Of a DNA stretch of 64,000 bases, positions 16,864-25,226 are shown one piece after another. The notes beneath the pieces were generated by a model. The model had not been told where the DNA came from and made no database searches. It saw only the letters and a list, made by a program, of their open reading frames with translations. The stretch comes from Hoeflea sp. (GTDB lineage Bacteria > Pseudomonadota > Alphaproteobacteria > Rhizobiales > Rhizobiaceae), in NCBI RefSeq assembly GCF_002733955.1, contig NZ_NVXQ01000001.1:62001-126000 (forward strand), read 5' to 3'. The stretch's first letter is position 1, and every line of letters begins with the position of its first letter. Both the position numbers and the translations under genes were made by a program.

Positions 16864-17682
16864 ATGATGACAAAAACAAGCATTTTCGGGGCGGCATTGC
16901 TTTCCATCCTTGCGACAGGCGCATCCGCTGCCGAGCCATCAATTCTGGTTCAGTCGACCACATCAACGCAGAATTCGGGCTTTTATGACTACATCCTGCC
17001 GATCTACAAATCCGAGACCGGCGTAACGGTGAACGTGGTCGCCGTGGGCACCGGGCAGGCGATCAAGAACGCGCAGAATTGCGACGCGGACGTGCTGCTG
17101 GTCCACGCCAGGGCGGCGGAGGAAAAATTCGTAGACGGCGGCTTCGGCGTGGCGCGCTCGGACCTGATGTACAATGATTTCGTCATCGTTGGTCCAACTG
17201 CCGACCCCGCCGGAATTGACGGCGGCAAGGATGCCGTCGCGGCCTTCGAAACCATCGCCGACAAGAAGACGCTGTTTGCCTCGCGCGGCGATGATTCCGG
17301 CACCAACAAGGCCGAACTCAGGCTTTGGGAAAAGGCAGGCATCGACACCGAGGCAGCCTCGGGCGACTGGTACCGCGCCACCGGCTCCGGCATGGGCGCG
17401 ACACTCAATGCCAGCGTCGGCATGGGCGCCTACACGATCTCGGATCGCGCCACATGGATCAGCTTCGGCAACAAGGGCGATTACAAGATCACGGTTGAAG
17501 GTGATCCGGTGCTGTTCAACCAGTACGGCATCATCCTGGTCAATCCGGAAAAGTGCCCGAGCGTGAAGACCGATCTCGGACAGCAGTTCATTGATTGGCT
17601 GACTTCGCCGCACGGGCAGCAGCTGATCAACGATTTCAAGCTTGACGGCAAGCAGCTGTTCTTCGCCAACGCGAACAAGTGA
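16864..17682 (+). CDS. tupA: Tungstate-binding periplasmic protein
   Basis: A 272-residue secreted binding protein with a Sec signal ending TGASAAE and, directly after it, the oxyanion-binding TupA motif STTSTQNSGFYDYILP. A second signature is RGDDSGTNKAEL near 142. The start is ATG 16864 or 16867 behind AGAGGA. It delivers tungstate to TupBC. The stop TGA and the stop of the convergent moeA share the palindrome TGATCA, so no base separates the two genes. Tungstate supply in an FDH island suggests a tungsten-containing or tungsten-tolerant enzyme. Confidence 0.9.
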   Translation: MMTKTSIFGAALLSILATGASAAEPSILVQSTTSTQNSGFYDYILPIYKSETGVTVNVVAVGTGQAIKNAQNCDADVLLVHARAAEEKFVDGGFGVARSDLMYNDFVIVGPTADPAGIDGGKDAVAAFETIADKKTLFASRGDDSGTNKAELRLWEKAGIDTEAASGDWYRATGSGMGATLNASVGMGAYTISDRATWISFGNKGDYKITVEGDPVLFNQYGIILVNPEKCPSVKTDLGQQFIDWLTSPHGQQLINDFKLDGKQLFFANANK

Positions 17683-18939
17683 TCAGCTGTCGATCCCGAA
17701 CCCGGTAAAGGGCAGGAACGATACCAGCTCGCCCCTGGCCACCGATGTTACCTCTTCGGTGATCTCGATCAGGCCCGTCGCCTGCCGCAAACCGGAAATC
17801 AGCCCCGATCCGTCGCGCGCAAATTTATGCGCGACGGGGCGTCCGTCCGGACCGGGCTCCAGCCATCCGCGCCAGAATTCGCGGCGGCCGGGTTTTTTGC
17901 CCGGCACTTCAAAACCGGCTGCCACCGGAAACCGGATCGGCTCCTGATAGCTGCCGCCGCCGAGCACCGTGAGCGCCGGGCGCACATAGAGCAGAAAACA
18001 GACAAAGGCTGCGACCGGATTGCCCGGCAGGCCGAGAAAGATGCAGTCGCCGATCTGGCCGAAGCTCATCGGCCTGCCGGGCTTGACCGCGATCTGCCAC
18101 AGGTGCCGCGTCCCCAGCGTGTCGATGGCATTGATGATGTGGTCCTCATCGCCGCGCGACGCGCCGCCGCTGGTCAGGATCACGTCATGGGTCTTGGCGA
18201 CCTCGGACAGCGTGGACTCGATCAGCTCAGCATTGTCGGGCAGGATGCCGAGGTCGGTTATCTCGCAGGGCAGGGTGCCAAGCAGCGCATGCAGCATCGA
18301 GCGGTTGGAATCATAAACCTGGCCCTGGGCGATCTCGGCGCCGGGCTCCAGCAGCTCGTCCCCATTTGACAGGATCGCGACACGCACCGGTTTCCGCACC
18401 GCCACTTTTGGAAGGCCGAACGAGGCCAGCGCCGCCATGTCCTGCGGGCGAAGCCGCGAGGTGGCGTGCAGCACGGCCGAATTGGCGGCCACATCCTCGC
18501 CGGCGCGGCGGGCGTTGGCGCCGCATTTGAGATCGAACGGAATGGTGACCCGATCACCCTCAACCGTGCAATCTTCCTGCATCGCCACCGTGTCGGCGCC
18601 TTCGGGCATCGGGGCGCCGGTGAAAATGCGCGCGGCCTGACCCGGCTCGATGCGGTAGCTGCCAAGATCACCTGCGGCGATGCGGGCAACCACCGGCATC
18701 GGCCCGGTGGCAGGCGCCGCAAAGGCGTAGCCGTCAACGGCGGAATTGTCATGCAGCGGCACGTTGCGCGGCGCGATGATATCGGCGGCAAGCCAGCGTC
18801 CGGAAGTCTCGACCAGCGGCAGCTCCTCGACGCCGGCCACCACTGACAGTCGGCCGGTCAGGATTTCCAGGCATTCCGCATGGCTGAGCCGGTCCTTGTC
18901 GGTGAGGAAGCAATCATTGAGCAGTTTGCGCGAGGTCAT
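17683..18939 (-). CDS. moeA: Molybdopterin molybdotransferase
   Basis: A 418-residue cytoplasmic enzyme that inserts molybdate (or tungstate) into adenylylated molybdopterin. Visible family segments: NSAVDGYAFA (substrate loop), IFTGAPMPEGADTV, SNGDELLEPG, the MPT-binding TSGGASRGDEDH, PGRPMSFG and LPGNPVAAFVCF. The C-terminal domain IV is present. The first ATG overlaps the mobB stop (ATGA). It is the last gene of the fdhD-mobA-mobB-moeA operon, so it serves the same enzyme as the oppositely oriented structural genes. Confidence 0.93.
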   Translation of the reverse strand: MTSRKLLNDCFLTDKDRLSHAECLEILTGRLSVVAGVEELPLVETSGRWLAADIIAPRNVPLHDNSAVDGYAFAAPATGPMPVVARIAAGDLGSYRIEPGQAARIFTGAPMPEGADTVAMQEDCTVEGDRVTIPFDLKCGANARRAGEDVAANSAVLHATSRLRPQDMAALASFGLPKVAVRKPVRVAILSNGDELLEPGAEIAQGQVYDSNRSMLHALLGTLPCEITDLGILPDNAELIESTLSEVAKTHDVILTSGGASRGDEDHIINAIDTLGTRHLWQIAVKPGRPMSFGQIGDCIFLGLPGNPVAAFVCFLLYVRPALTVLGGGSYQEPIRFPVAAGFEVPGKKPGRREFWRGWLEPGPDGRPVAHKFARDGSGLISGLRQATGLIEITEEVTSVARGELVSFLPFTGFGIDS

Positions 18940-19454
18940 GCGGCGGTCTCTCCCAGTCCGGTTTCAAGCGCAATCATATCGGCGATGGCAGTGACGTCGT
19001 CCAGTGAGAAGACGGGAACTTCTGCGTCATCGACGGCATGATCGGAGGCGATGGCGCGAAGGCTGCTGTCGGTATCGGGCAGCGGTGCCCGGTCAAGCGC
19101 TGCCTGCCGCCGCACTTCGATCTTCGGATGGCTCTCGCGCTTGTAGCCTTCGATCAGGACCAGGTCGCAAGGTGACAGGCGCGCCAGCATCTCCTGCATC
19201 GATGGTTCCGGCCCGTCCTTGAGTTCATGCATGAGGGCCCAGCGGCGGCCCGACACGATGGCCACTTCCCCTGCGCCCGCCTGGCGATGGCGGTGGCTGT
19301 CAGTGCCTTCGTGGTCGACATCAAACGCATGATGCGCGTGTTTGAGGGTGGACACCCGAAACCCGCGCCGGGTGAATTCCTCCACCAGCTTGCAGGTCAG
19401 CGTGGTCTTGCCTGAATTCTTCCAGCCGGTAATGCCGAAGACACGCGGTGTCAT
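18936..19454 (-). CDS. mobB: Molybdopterin-guanine dinucleotide biosynthesis protein B
   Basis: A 172-residue GTP-binding P-loop protein: GWKNSGKTTL is the Walker A, followed by STLKHAHHAFDVD and LVLIEGYKRESHPKIEV, all MobB hallmarks. It assists MobA in converting molybdopterin to the guanine dinucleotide form needed by bis-MGD enzymes such as FdhA. The start is ATG 19454, which overlaps the mobA stop by 4 bases; a longer frame reaching into mobA is rejected because the family begins at the MTPRVFGITG segment. Overlaps on both ends show translational coupling. Confidence 0.92.
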   Translation of the reverse strand: MTPRVFGITGWKNSGKTTLTCKLVEEFTRRGFRVSTLKHAHHAFDVDHEGTDSHRHRQAGAGEVAIVSGRRWALMHELKDGPEPSMQEMLARLSPCDLVLIEGYKRESHPKIEVRRQAALDRAPLPDTDSSLRAIASDHAVDDAEVPVFSLDDVTAIADMIALETGLGETAA

Positions 19455-20071
19455 GCAGACGCTCCGGCGAGGTAGGTCTGTGCCTCGGCCAGTTCCTCGG
19501 GCGTGTTGGCGTTGAAGAACGGATCCGGCGCACCGTTGTCTCCAGCTTCGAAATCGCAGAAGGCAAAATCGTGCCGGTGAACCCAGGCGAGAACCTTCAT
19601 CGTGTCGCTGGTGGCAAGCCACTCCGTCAGATCCTGGCGCAAAACCACCGGCCACAGCCCGAACACCGGGTGCCGGTTGCCATTCGAACGGGCGATGACA
19701 ATGCGCTCCGGCCCGGACAGCGTGGTGAAACGCTCGACCAGTTCTAGCGGCAGGAAAGGCGTGTCGGTTGCGGCCGTGACGACATGGGTGACACCGGGCA
19801 GCGTGGCCGCCCATTCGAGGCCGGTGAGCACACCGGCAAGCGGGCCGACATGGCCACTGATCGTATCGGGCAGAACCGGCAGGCCGAAGGCGAGATAGGG
19901 GGCAGGATCAGAATTCGCGTTGATGGCCAGGTGCACCACCTGCGGTGAGATCCGCTCGATGACGCGCGAGATCATCGATTGTCCGGCGAGCAGCTGCAGG
20001 CCCTTTTCGCCGCCGCCCATCCGCCGAGACAGACCGCCCGCCAGCACCAGACCTGCAATCGCCCCGCTCAC
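19451..20071 (-). CDS. mobA: Molybdenum cofactor guanylyltransferase
   Basis: A 206-residue nucleotidyltransferase that attaches GMP to molybdopterin. The N-terminal LAGGLSRRMGGGEKGL is the NTP-binding loop. TDTPFLP is the metal-binding aspartate motif, and a C-terminal FFNANTPEEL segment is typical of MobA. The GTG start at 20071 overlaps the fdhD stop (GTGA), and the stop overlaps mobB. Bis-MGD made here is what FdhD-activated FdhA requires. Confidence 0.93.
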   Translation of the reverse strand: MSGAIAGLVLAGGLSRRMGGGEKGLQLLAGQSMISRVIERISPQVVHLAINANSDPAPYLAFGLPVLPDTISGHVGPLAGVLTGLEWAATLPGVTHVVTAATDTPFLPLELVERFTTLSGPERIVIARSNGNRHPVFGLWPVVLRQDLTEWLATSDTMKVLAWVHRHDFAFCDFEAGDNGAPDPFFNANTPEELAEAQTYLAGASA

Positions 20072-21060
20072 GACTTGTCCTCTGACGCGCCCTTGCTGCG
20101 GTGCCTGGACGATTCTCCGGCGGCCTCGGTGGGATCGCCGTCAAACTCGATCCGGTCGAGGCCTGCCAGAGCCACGAACCGCTTGCCGCGCGCCCGCCCG
20201 ATCAGCGTCAGTCCGGCTTCCTTCGCCAGCTCCACGCCCCAGGCGGTGAAGCCGGATCGTGAGACCAGGATGGGGATTCCCATCATCACGGTCTTGATCA
20301 CCATTTCCGAGGTTAGCCGCCCGGTGGTGTAGAAGATCTTGTCGTCCGGCTTGACCTTGTTCATGAACATCCAGCCGGCGATCTTGTCGACCGCATTGTG
20401 CCGCCCGACATCCTCCATATAGACCAGTGGCGTGTCCCCCTGGCACAGCACGCAGCCATGGATGGCGCCGGCTTCCAGGTAAAGGCTCGGCGCGGTGTTG
20501 ATCTTGTGGGTCAGGCTGTAGAGCCAGGAGGTTTTCAGCCGCGCGTCCGGCGAAAGCTCGATGTCGGAAAAATTCTCCATCACATCGCCGAACACGGTGC
20601 CTTGCGCGCAGCCCGAGGTGCGCACCTTTTTCTGCAGCTTGGTCTCGTAATTGGTCTCGCGCTCGGTCCGGACCACCACCACTTCGAGATCGTCATCATA
20701 GTCGATCGCCGTGATCTCGTCGTCGGCATGCAGCATGTTCTGGTTGAGCAGATAACCGACCGCCATCAGGTCCGGATGGTCCCCGATCGTCATCATGGTG
20801 ACGATTTCCTGCCGGTTGAGATAGAGCGTCAGCGGCTTTTCGGTGACCACCCGCGTGGTGACTTCCGCGCCAAGATGGTCGACACCGGTAACCTCGGCGG
20901 AGAGCCGGGGGTCGGATGGGTCTGATCTGAGCAGAAAGCCGTCGTCAAACGGCGGTTTGGCTATCGTCAACGGGACAACTTTCGCTTCGAGTGCATTGGC
21001 CCGGGATGCTACAGCGATTTGCGTCAAACACAACTCGTCCGTAGCCGGCGCATTCGCCAT
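20068..21060 (-). CDS. fdhD: Formate dehydrogenase accessory sulfurtransferase
   Basis: A 330-residue protein that transfers sulfur from a cysteine desulfurase to the Mo/W cofactor, making the sulfido ligand that FDH needs. Family segments: LYLNRQEIVTMMTIGDHPDL, RTSGCAQG, the conserved cysteine region GCVLCQGD, YMEDVGRHNAVDKI, TTGRLTSEMV and SRSGFTAWGVELA. The N-terminal 30 residues are longer than in E. coli. It heads the fdhD-mobA-mobB-moeA operon. The start is the ATG at 21060; the 900 bases upstream hold only a decayed gene and the iron-island promoter. Confidence 0.94.
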   Translation of the reverse strand: MANAPATDELCLTQIAVASRANALEAKVVPLTIAKPPFDDGFLLRSDPSDPRLSAEVTGVDHLGAEVTTRVVTEKPLTLYLNRQEIVTMMTIGDHPDLMAVGYLLNQNMLHADDEITAIDYDDDLEVVVVRTERETNYETKLQKKVRTSGCAQGTVFGDVMENFSDIELSPDARLKTSWLYSLTHKINTAPSLYLEAGAIHGCVLCQGDTPLVYMEDVGRHNAVDKIAGWMFMNKVKPDDKIFYTTGRLTSEMVIKTVMMGIPILVSRSGFTAWGVELAKEAGLTLIGRARGKRFVALAGLDRIEFDGDPTEAAGESSRHRSKGASEDKS

Positions 21061-21119
21061 CCCGGTGAAATTTTGCCGTGCGGCATGCGGTGAGTTGTCT
21101 CAGTCCGTTCCGGTCGTGG

Positions 21120-21420
21120 TCAACAATTGCCGCACCATCCGTTGAGCATTTCCAGCTCCTTGTCCCAGGTGGCATTCTTGTCGATCGAGACCGTGCGCAG
21201 GGCAAGTCCGAGCAAGCTGGAAGCACAACATGCCGGAGCGCGGAAATTTCCCTGATCGTCAGCCCGCTGTCCTGCAACGCGTCCGCCCACCGGCTGTCGA
21301 GATGCAGTTCGACGTCGCGCACCAAGCTCTGGATTTCGGGGAACAACTTGGCGTTTCCACGCTCTGACATCCAGATCAGGATGACCGCCAGGAAACGTGG
21401 ACTGCTGAAGATCTCTCAGT
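21120..21420 (-). pseudogene. Probable decayed gene upstream of fdhD
   Basis: Two minus-strand frames read like pieces of one protein. One carries IWMSERGNAKLFPEIQSLV and LHLDSRWADALQDSGLTIREISALR. The other carries LRTVSIDKNATWDKELEMLN and ends at 21120. A stop codon interrupts the first frame near its start, and no single frame joins the parts. I do not recognise the family. The rest of 21061-21827 holds nothing else that I can support. Confidence 0.35.
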
Positions 21421-21827
21421 CCCTGTCGATGGCGGCATCCATGCGGCTGTGAGATCGACGATGAAGTGCGCCATGGCAATGCGGATCGTTGGCCGGAGCA
21501 GGGGCGGCAACGCACGCTCTCGTTGACGACACGAAACTTCGGATGGCCGGCTCCATCTCGGGACTCACTCTTCGGAGTCATGCTGGTGTCTTGCTCTTCG
21601 GGGGTCTGCGGAGACATCACATGGCGCCTGAAAACCTATGAAACGCCGTCCCGGAAATGTGTCAAATATGCCACATTGATGTTCGGGATTTCTAAAGTTG
21701 GGGTCTCCTATATTCTACGGGTTCTTGGAAAAATATATAATTATCAGTTATTTGAGCTGTGTCTGCCGCCTGGCTTGACTGCGCCTCATTGCGAACAATT
21801 TCCTCGCCACGGCCCCAGCACTTTACT

Positions 21828-21842
21828 TGAGAAAAATAGTCA
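21828..21842. promoter_or_regulatory. Iron-responsive operator (RirA-type) upstream of the siderophore receptor
   Basis: TGA-GAAAAATAG-TCA fits the TGA-N9-TCA consensus of rhizobial RirA operators and extends to TTGA...TCAA. It lies about 130 bases before the receptor start and overlaps a possible promoter (TTGAGA at 21827, then 17 bases, then GGTAAT). An adjoining palindrome ATAGT-CA-ACTAT spans 21836-21847. Confidence 0.55.
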
Positions 21843-21974
21843 ACTATTGGGTAATCCATCGTAGCCAGCCAGCCATCCCGTGCGAGGATCGTGAGCCAGC
21901 CAATCCAGGACTCCCTTCGGATTAGCCGATTGGGAGGCTCATAATCTTTGTACATCTTATATGGGGGATGGGAC

Positions 21975-24473
21975 ATGAAAGTCTCGCTCAGAGGCGCGCC
22001 GACTTCCGGCACTCGATCAAATTCACACTCGCAGATTTCCGACATGTTGAGCGCCACTGTGGCCGCAGCCTGTTTCGTTGCAGTGGGCACCCACGGCACG
22101 ATGGCGCAGGATGGCGAGACAATCGTTCTCCCCACTGTTGAAGTTGAAACCACGCAGCAAGAGCAGTCGACTGCTCCGACCGAGGCTCAGCGGCAAGAGG
22201 CAGCAGCAGCGAGCCGTCGCGCAGCGCAACGTGCTGCGGCAGCAAACGCCAGGCGCCAGGCCGCTGCGGCTGCCGAGCGCGCGGCCGCAATCGAAGCGGC
22301 CAATCAGCGTGCCGCAGCCGAAGCAGCAGCAGCGGCTGCCGCAGAAGCCAGGGCCAAGGAAATTGCCCGCGGCAACCCCTTCGCCGACCCGGACGCGCCC
22401 TTCAAGAGCGATCGCCTGGCCAACTCGCGTCTGCCCGGCTCCATCGCCGACACGCCGCGTACGGTAACTGCGATCGGCAAGGAAGTCCTCGAAACCACCG
22501 GCATGACCTCGGTGCGTGAAATCGCGCGGACCACCCCCGGCATGTCGATCGGTTTCGGTGAAGGCGGCAACTCCTTCGGCGACAACATCTATATCCGCGG
22601 CTTCAAGGCCAACAACGACATCTATGTTGACGGCATCCGCGATCCCGGCATCAGCGTGCATGAAACCTTCAACACCGAACAGGTCGAAATCATCAAGGGC
22701 CCTGCCGGAACAGTCGGCGGCCGTGGAACGACCGGCGGTGCGCTGGATATCGTTTCCAAGAAGGCCAAGGATATCTCCTTCTTCGAAGCATCGACGACCT
22801 ACACTAGTGCCAACACCAAGCGCGGCACGATCGATTTCAACCATGCGTTCAATGAACAGGTCCAGCTGCGCATCAACGCCCTCATCCAGGATGGCAACGT
22901 CGCTGGCCGTGACCATGTCGAGGATGATCGCCGCGGCCTTGCGGGGGCCGTGACCCTCAAGCCGACCGACCGTTTCACCGTCGAGGCCGACGTTTCGCAC
23001 ACCACCCTCAACCAGACACCGGACTGGGGCGTGGCTTCTCTGTCGGATGATGGTGGTCCTGTCACCGAATATGGTGTCGATCGGGCGACCTTCTACGGCG
23101 TCGTTGGCCGGGATTACCAGGACGTGGCGCAGACAGTCGGCACGCTCAAGACCATCTACGAGCTGTCAGACAGCGCCAAGCTCACCAACACCGCCCGTTA
23201 CTCGCGGTCGATCAATGATTACGTGCTGACCGCTCCGAGCGGCCTGATCACCAACGGCTCGACCGACATCAACGACTGGCAGGTTCGTCTGAGCTTCAAG
23301 AGCAAGTACCAGGAGACGGACGTGTTCTCTGATACCCTGGAGCTGACCGGCGAATCCTCGCTGGGCGGTGTCTCGCACAACTACGTGGCCGGGTTGAGCT
23401 ACAGCGACGAGAAGGTAAGAGCCTTCAGCTACGACAATCTCCAGAGCGAAGACTATCTTCCGCCCGCAGGTCAGCGTGGCTGTACGGTATCGGCGGTCAA
23501 TCCCGATCCGATCGGCGAAGGCTGCTGGTCCGGTGAAACTCCTGTCCGGGGAACCTCCGCCACCACCACCCGCGTGCGCACCACATCGCTTTATGCCCTC
23601 GACACCATCGAACTGTCCGAACGCTGGCTGATCAATGGTGGCGTCCGTGTCGACTTCTATGACAACGAGCGCACATCCGCTTCCAGCGATCTGGCCCGCA
23701 AGGACACGCTGTTCAACTGGAATGCCGGTGTGACCTACAAGCCGTGGGAAAGCACAAGCTTCTATGCGGCCGTTGCGAGTTCCTCCAACCCCTCGGGACA
23801 GGAAATTGCAGCCGGCGGAAGCTTCTACGGCGGACTGGACAATGGCGGGGTCATTCTGGCGCCCGAGCGCAACATGTCCTACGAAGCCGGCGTCAAATAC
23901 GAGTACAATGAGCACCTGTTGCTGACTGCCGCGGTCTTCCAGACCGTCAAGTCCGATGCCCGCGAAGACTACGATCCCGATGGTCGCGGCGGCCCGGCTC
24001 CAACCCAGTATCTCGACAGCCTGAAATACAGCATGACCGGTGTCGAGCTTGGCGTCTCCGGCAACCTGACCGACCGGATCGCCCTGTTCGGTGGTGCCGT
24101 GTTCATGGACAGCAAGATCCTCGAGAGCAACGATCCTGACAATGTCGGCAAGGACATCGCCAACATTGCCCACCAGCAGTTCAGCCTTCTGGGAACCTAC
24201 CAGTACAATGACCAGCTGACACTCGGTGCAAGGGTCACCTATGCCGGCGGCAGAAAGCTTGGCGGTCCGGTGGAAAACGGCAACACCTTGCCGGACTACA
24301 CGACCCTTGATCTGATGGCGACGTACAAGTTCTCCGAACATGCGGAACTGCAGTTCAACGTCAACAATGTCGCCGACACCACCTACTACGACTCGGGATA
24401 CCGTTCGGGTTCGCCCTTCACCTATGTGGCGCCCGGTCGCGAGTTCTCGTTCAACTTCAAGGCCAAGTTCTAG
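21975..24473 (+). CDS. TonB-dependent catecholate-type siderophore receptor with Ala-rich linker
   Basis: An 832-residue outer-membrane receptor. Residues 1-44 are a long signal peptide ending in MAQ. A TonB-box-like TIVLPTVEV follows (49-57). Residues about 71-133 form an Ala/Arg/Glu/Gln-rich, probably helical linker that ordinary receptors lack. The plug domain contains TPRTVTAIGKEVLE and IYIRGFKANNDIYVDGIRD, and the rest is a 22-strand barrel ending in the aromatic FSFNFKAKF. Plug motifs resemble Fiu/ferric-catecholate receptors. The ATG at 21975 has a GGGGGATGGG site; an in-frame ATG at 21948 lacks one. The piuC, exbB, exbD and tonB genes follow on the same strand, so substrate uptake and its energiser are made together. 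Confidence 0.92.
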   Translation: MKVSLRGAPTSGTRSNSHSQISDMLSATVAAACFVAVGTHGTMAQDGETIVLPTVEVETTQQEQSTAPTEAQRQEAAAASRRAAQRAAAANARRQAAAAAERAAAIEAANQRAAAEAAAAAAAEARAKEIARGNPFADPDAPFKSDRLANSRLPGSIADTPRTVTAIGKEVLETTGMTSVREIARTTPGMSIGFGEGGNSFGDNIYIRGFKANNDIYVDGIRDPGISVHETFNTEQVEIIKGPAGTVGGRGTTGGALDIVSKKAKDISFFEASTTYTSANTKRGTIDFNHAFNEQVQLRINALIQDGNVAGRDHVEDDRRGLAGAVTLKPTDRFTVEADVSHTTLNQTPDWGVASLSDDGGPVTEYGVDRATFYGVVGRDYQDVAQTVGTLKTIYELSDSAKLTNTARYSRSINDYVLTAPSGLITNGSTDINDWQVRLSFKSKYQETDVFSDTLELTGESSLGGVSHNYVAGLSYSDEKVRAFSYDNLQSEDYLPPAGQRGCTVSAVNPDPIGEGCWSGETPVRGTSATTTRVRTTSLYALDTIELSERWLINGGVRVDFYDNERTSASSDLARKDTLFNWNAGVTYKPWESTSFYAAVASSSNPSGQEIAAGGSFYGGLDNGGVILAPERNMSYEAGVKYEYNEHLLLTAAVFQTVKSDAREDYDPDGRGGPAPTQYLDSLKYSMTGVELGVSGNLTDRIALFGGAVFMDSKILESNDPDNVGKDIANIAHQQFSLLGTYQYNDQLTLGARVTYAGGRKLGGPVENGNTLPDYTTLDLMATYKFSEHAELQFNVNNVADTTYYDSGYRSGSPFTYVAPGREFSFNFKAKF

Positions 24474-24489
24474 GGCCTGACACGAAACC

Positions 24490-24518
24490 GCGTTCCGGGC
24501 GGCACCCGTCCGGAACGC
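24490..24518 (+). promoter_or_regulatory. Hairpin between receptor and piuC
   Basis: GCGTTCCGG (24490-24498) and CCGGAACGC (24510-24518) form a perfect 9-bp stem with an 11-base loop just after the receptor stop. There is no T-run. It could attenuate downstream expression so that receptor exceeds the energising proteins, or stabilise the receptor mRNA. Confidence 0.45.
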
Positions 24519-24539
24519 ACATTCAGTTGGAATTGCCAG

Positions 24540-25223
24540 ATGCTGATCACGATCCCCGATATCCTGAACAAGGATGAGGTGCGCCACTTCCGCGATGTGC
24601 TCGACAAGGCGGAGTGGGAGTCCGGTTCCAAGACCGCCGGGATCCAGTCCCAGTCGGTCAAGCAGAACCAGCAATTGCCGGTGTCCAGCGATGCGGCCCT
24701 CAAGCTCGGCCAGTTCCTGCTGCAGAAACTCTCGGCAAATTCGCTTTTCCTGTCGGCTGCGCTGCCGTTGCGCATTCTGCCGCCGATGTTCAACCGCTAC
24801 GAGACGCAAGAAACCTTCGGGGTTCACGTCGACAATGCCATCCGCCTCAACCACCTCACGCAGGAGCGTCTGAGAACCGACCTGTCGATGACGGTGTTTC
24901 TCAGCGAGCCGGATGAATATGACGGCGGCGAGCTGATCGTCGAGGATCACTACGGGGCTCAGGAGGTCAAGCTCGAAGCCGGTCACATGGTGCTTTACCC
25001 GGCCACCAGCCTGCATCAGGTCACCCCGGTGACCCGCGGCGCGCGCGTGGCTTCGTTCTTCTGGCTTCAAAGCATGATCCGCTCCGATGCACACCGCACC
25101 ATGCTGTTCGATCTTGACCAGACAATCCAGACGCTTGCCGGGCGCCTGGACGCCGGAGACAGCGAAGTCGTTCGCCTGACCGGCATTTATCACAACCTCA
25201 TACGCACATGGGCCGAGACTTAA
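24540..25223 (+). CDS. PiuC-type Fe(II)/2-oxoglutarate dioxygenase (PKHD hydroxylase)
   Basis: A 227-residue cytoplasmic dioxygenase of the PKHD/PiuC family. The iron ligands are HVD (in [10 protein letters not shown], near 99-101) and the His of [11 protein letters not shown] (near 160), with the 2-oxoglutarate-binding Arg following in the same segment. PiuC proteins are regularly encoded next to catecholate siderophore receptors and are induced by iron limitation; their substrate is not firmly known, and modification or release of a siderophore is often assumed. Position directly after the receptor and 3 bases before exbB agrees. Confidence 0.9.
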   Translation: MLITIPDILNKDEVRHFRDVLDKAEWESGSKTAGIQSQSVKQNQQLPVSSDAALKLGQFLLQKLSANSLFLSAALPLRILPPMFNRYETQETFGVHVDNAIRLNHLTQERLRTDLSMTVFLSEPDEYDGGELIVEDHYGAQEVKLEAGHMVLYPATSLHQVTPVTRGARVASFFWLQSMIRSDAHRTMLFDLDQTIQTLAGRLDAGDSEVVRLTGIYHNLIRTWAET

Positions 25224-25226
25224 ATC

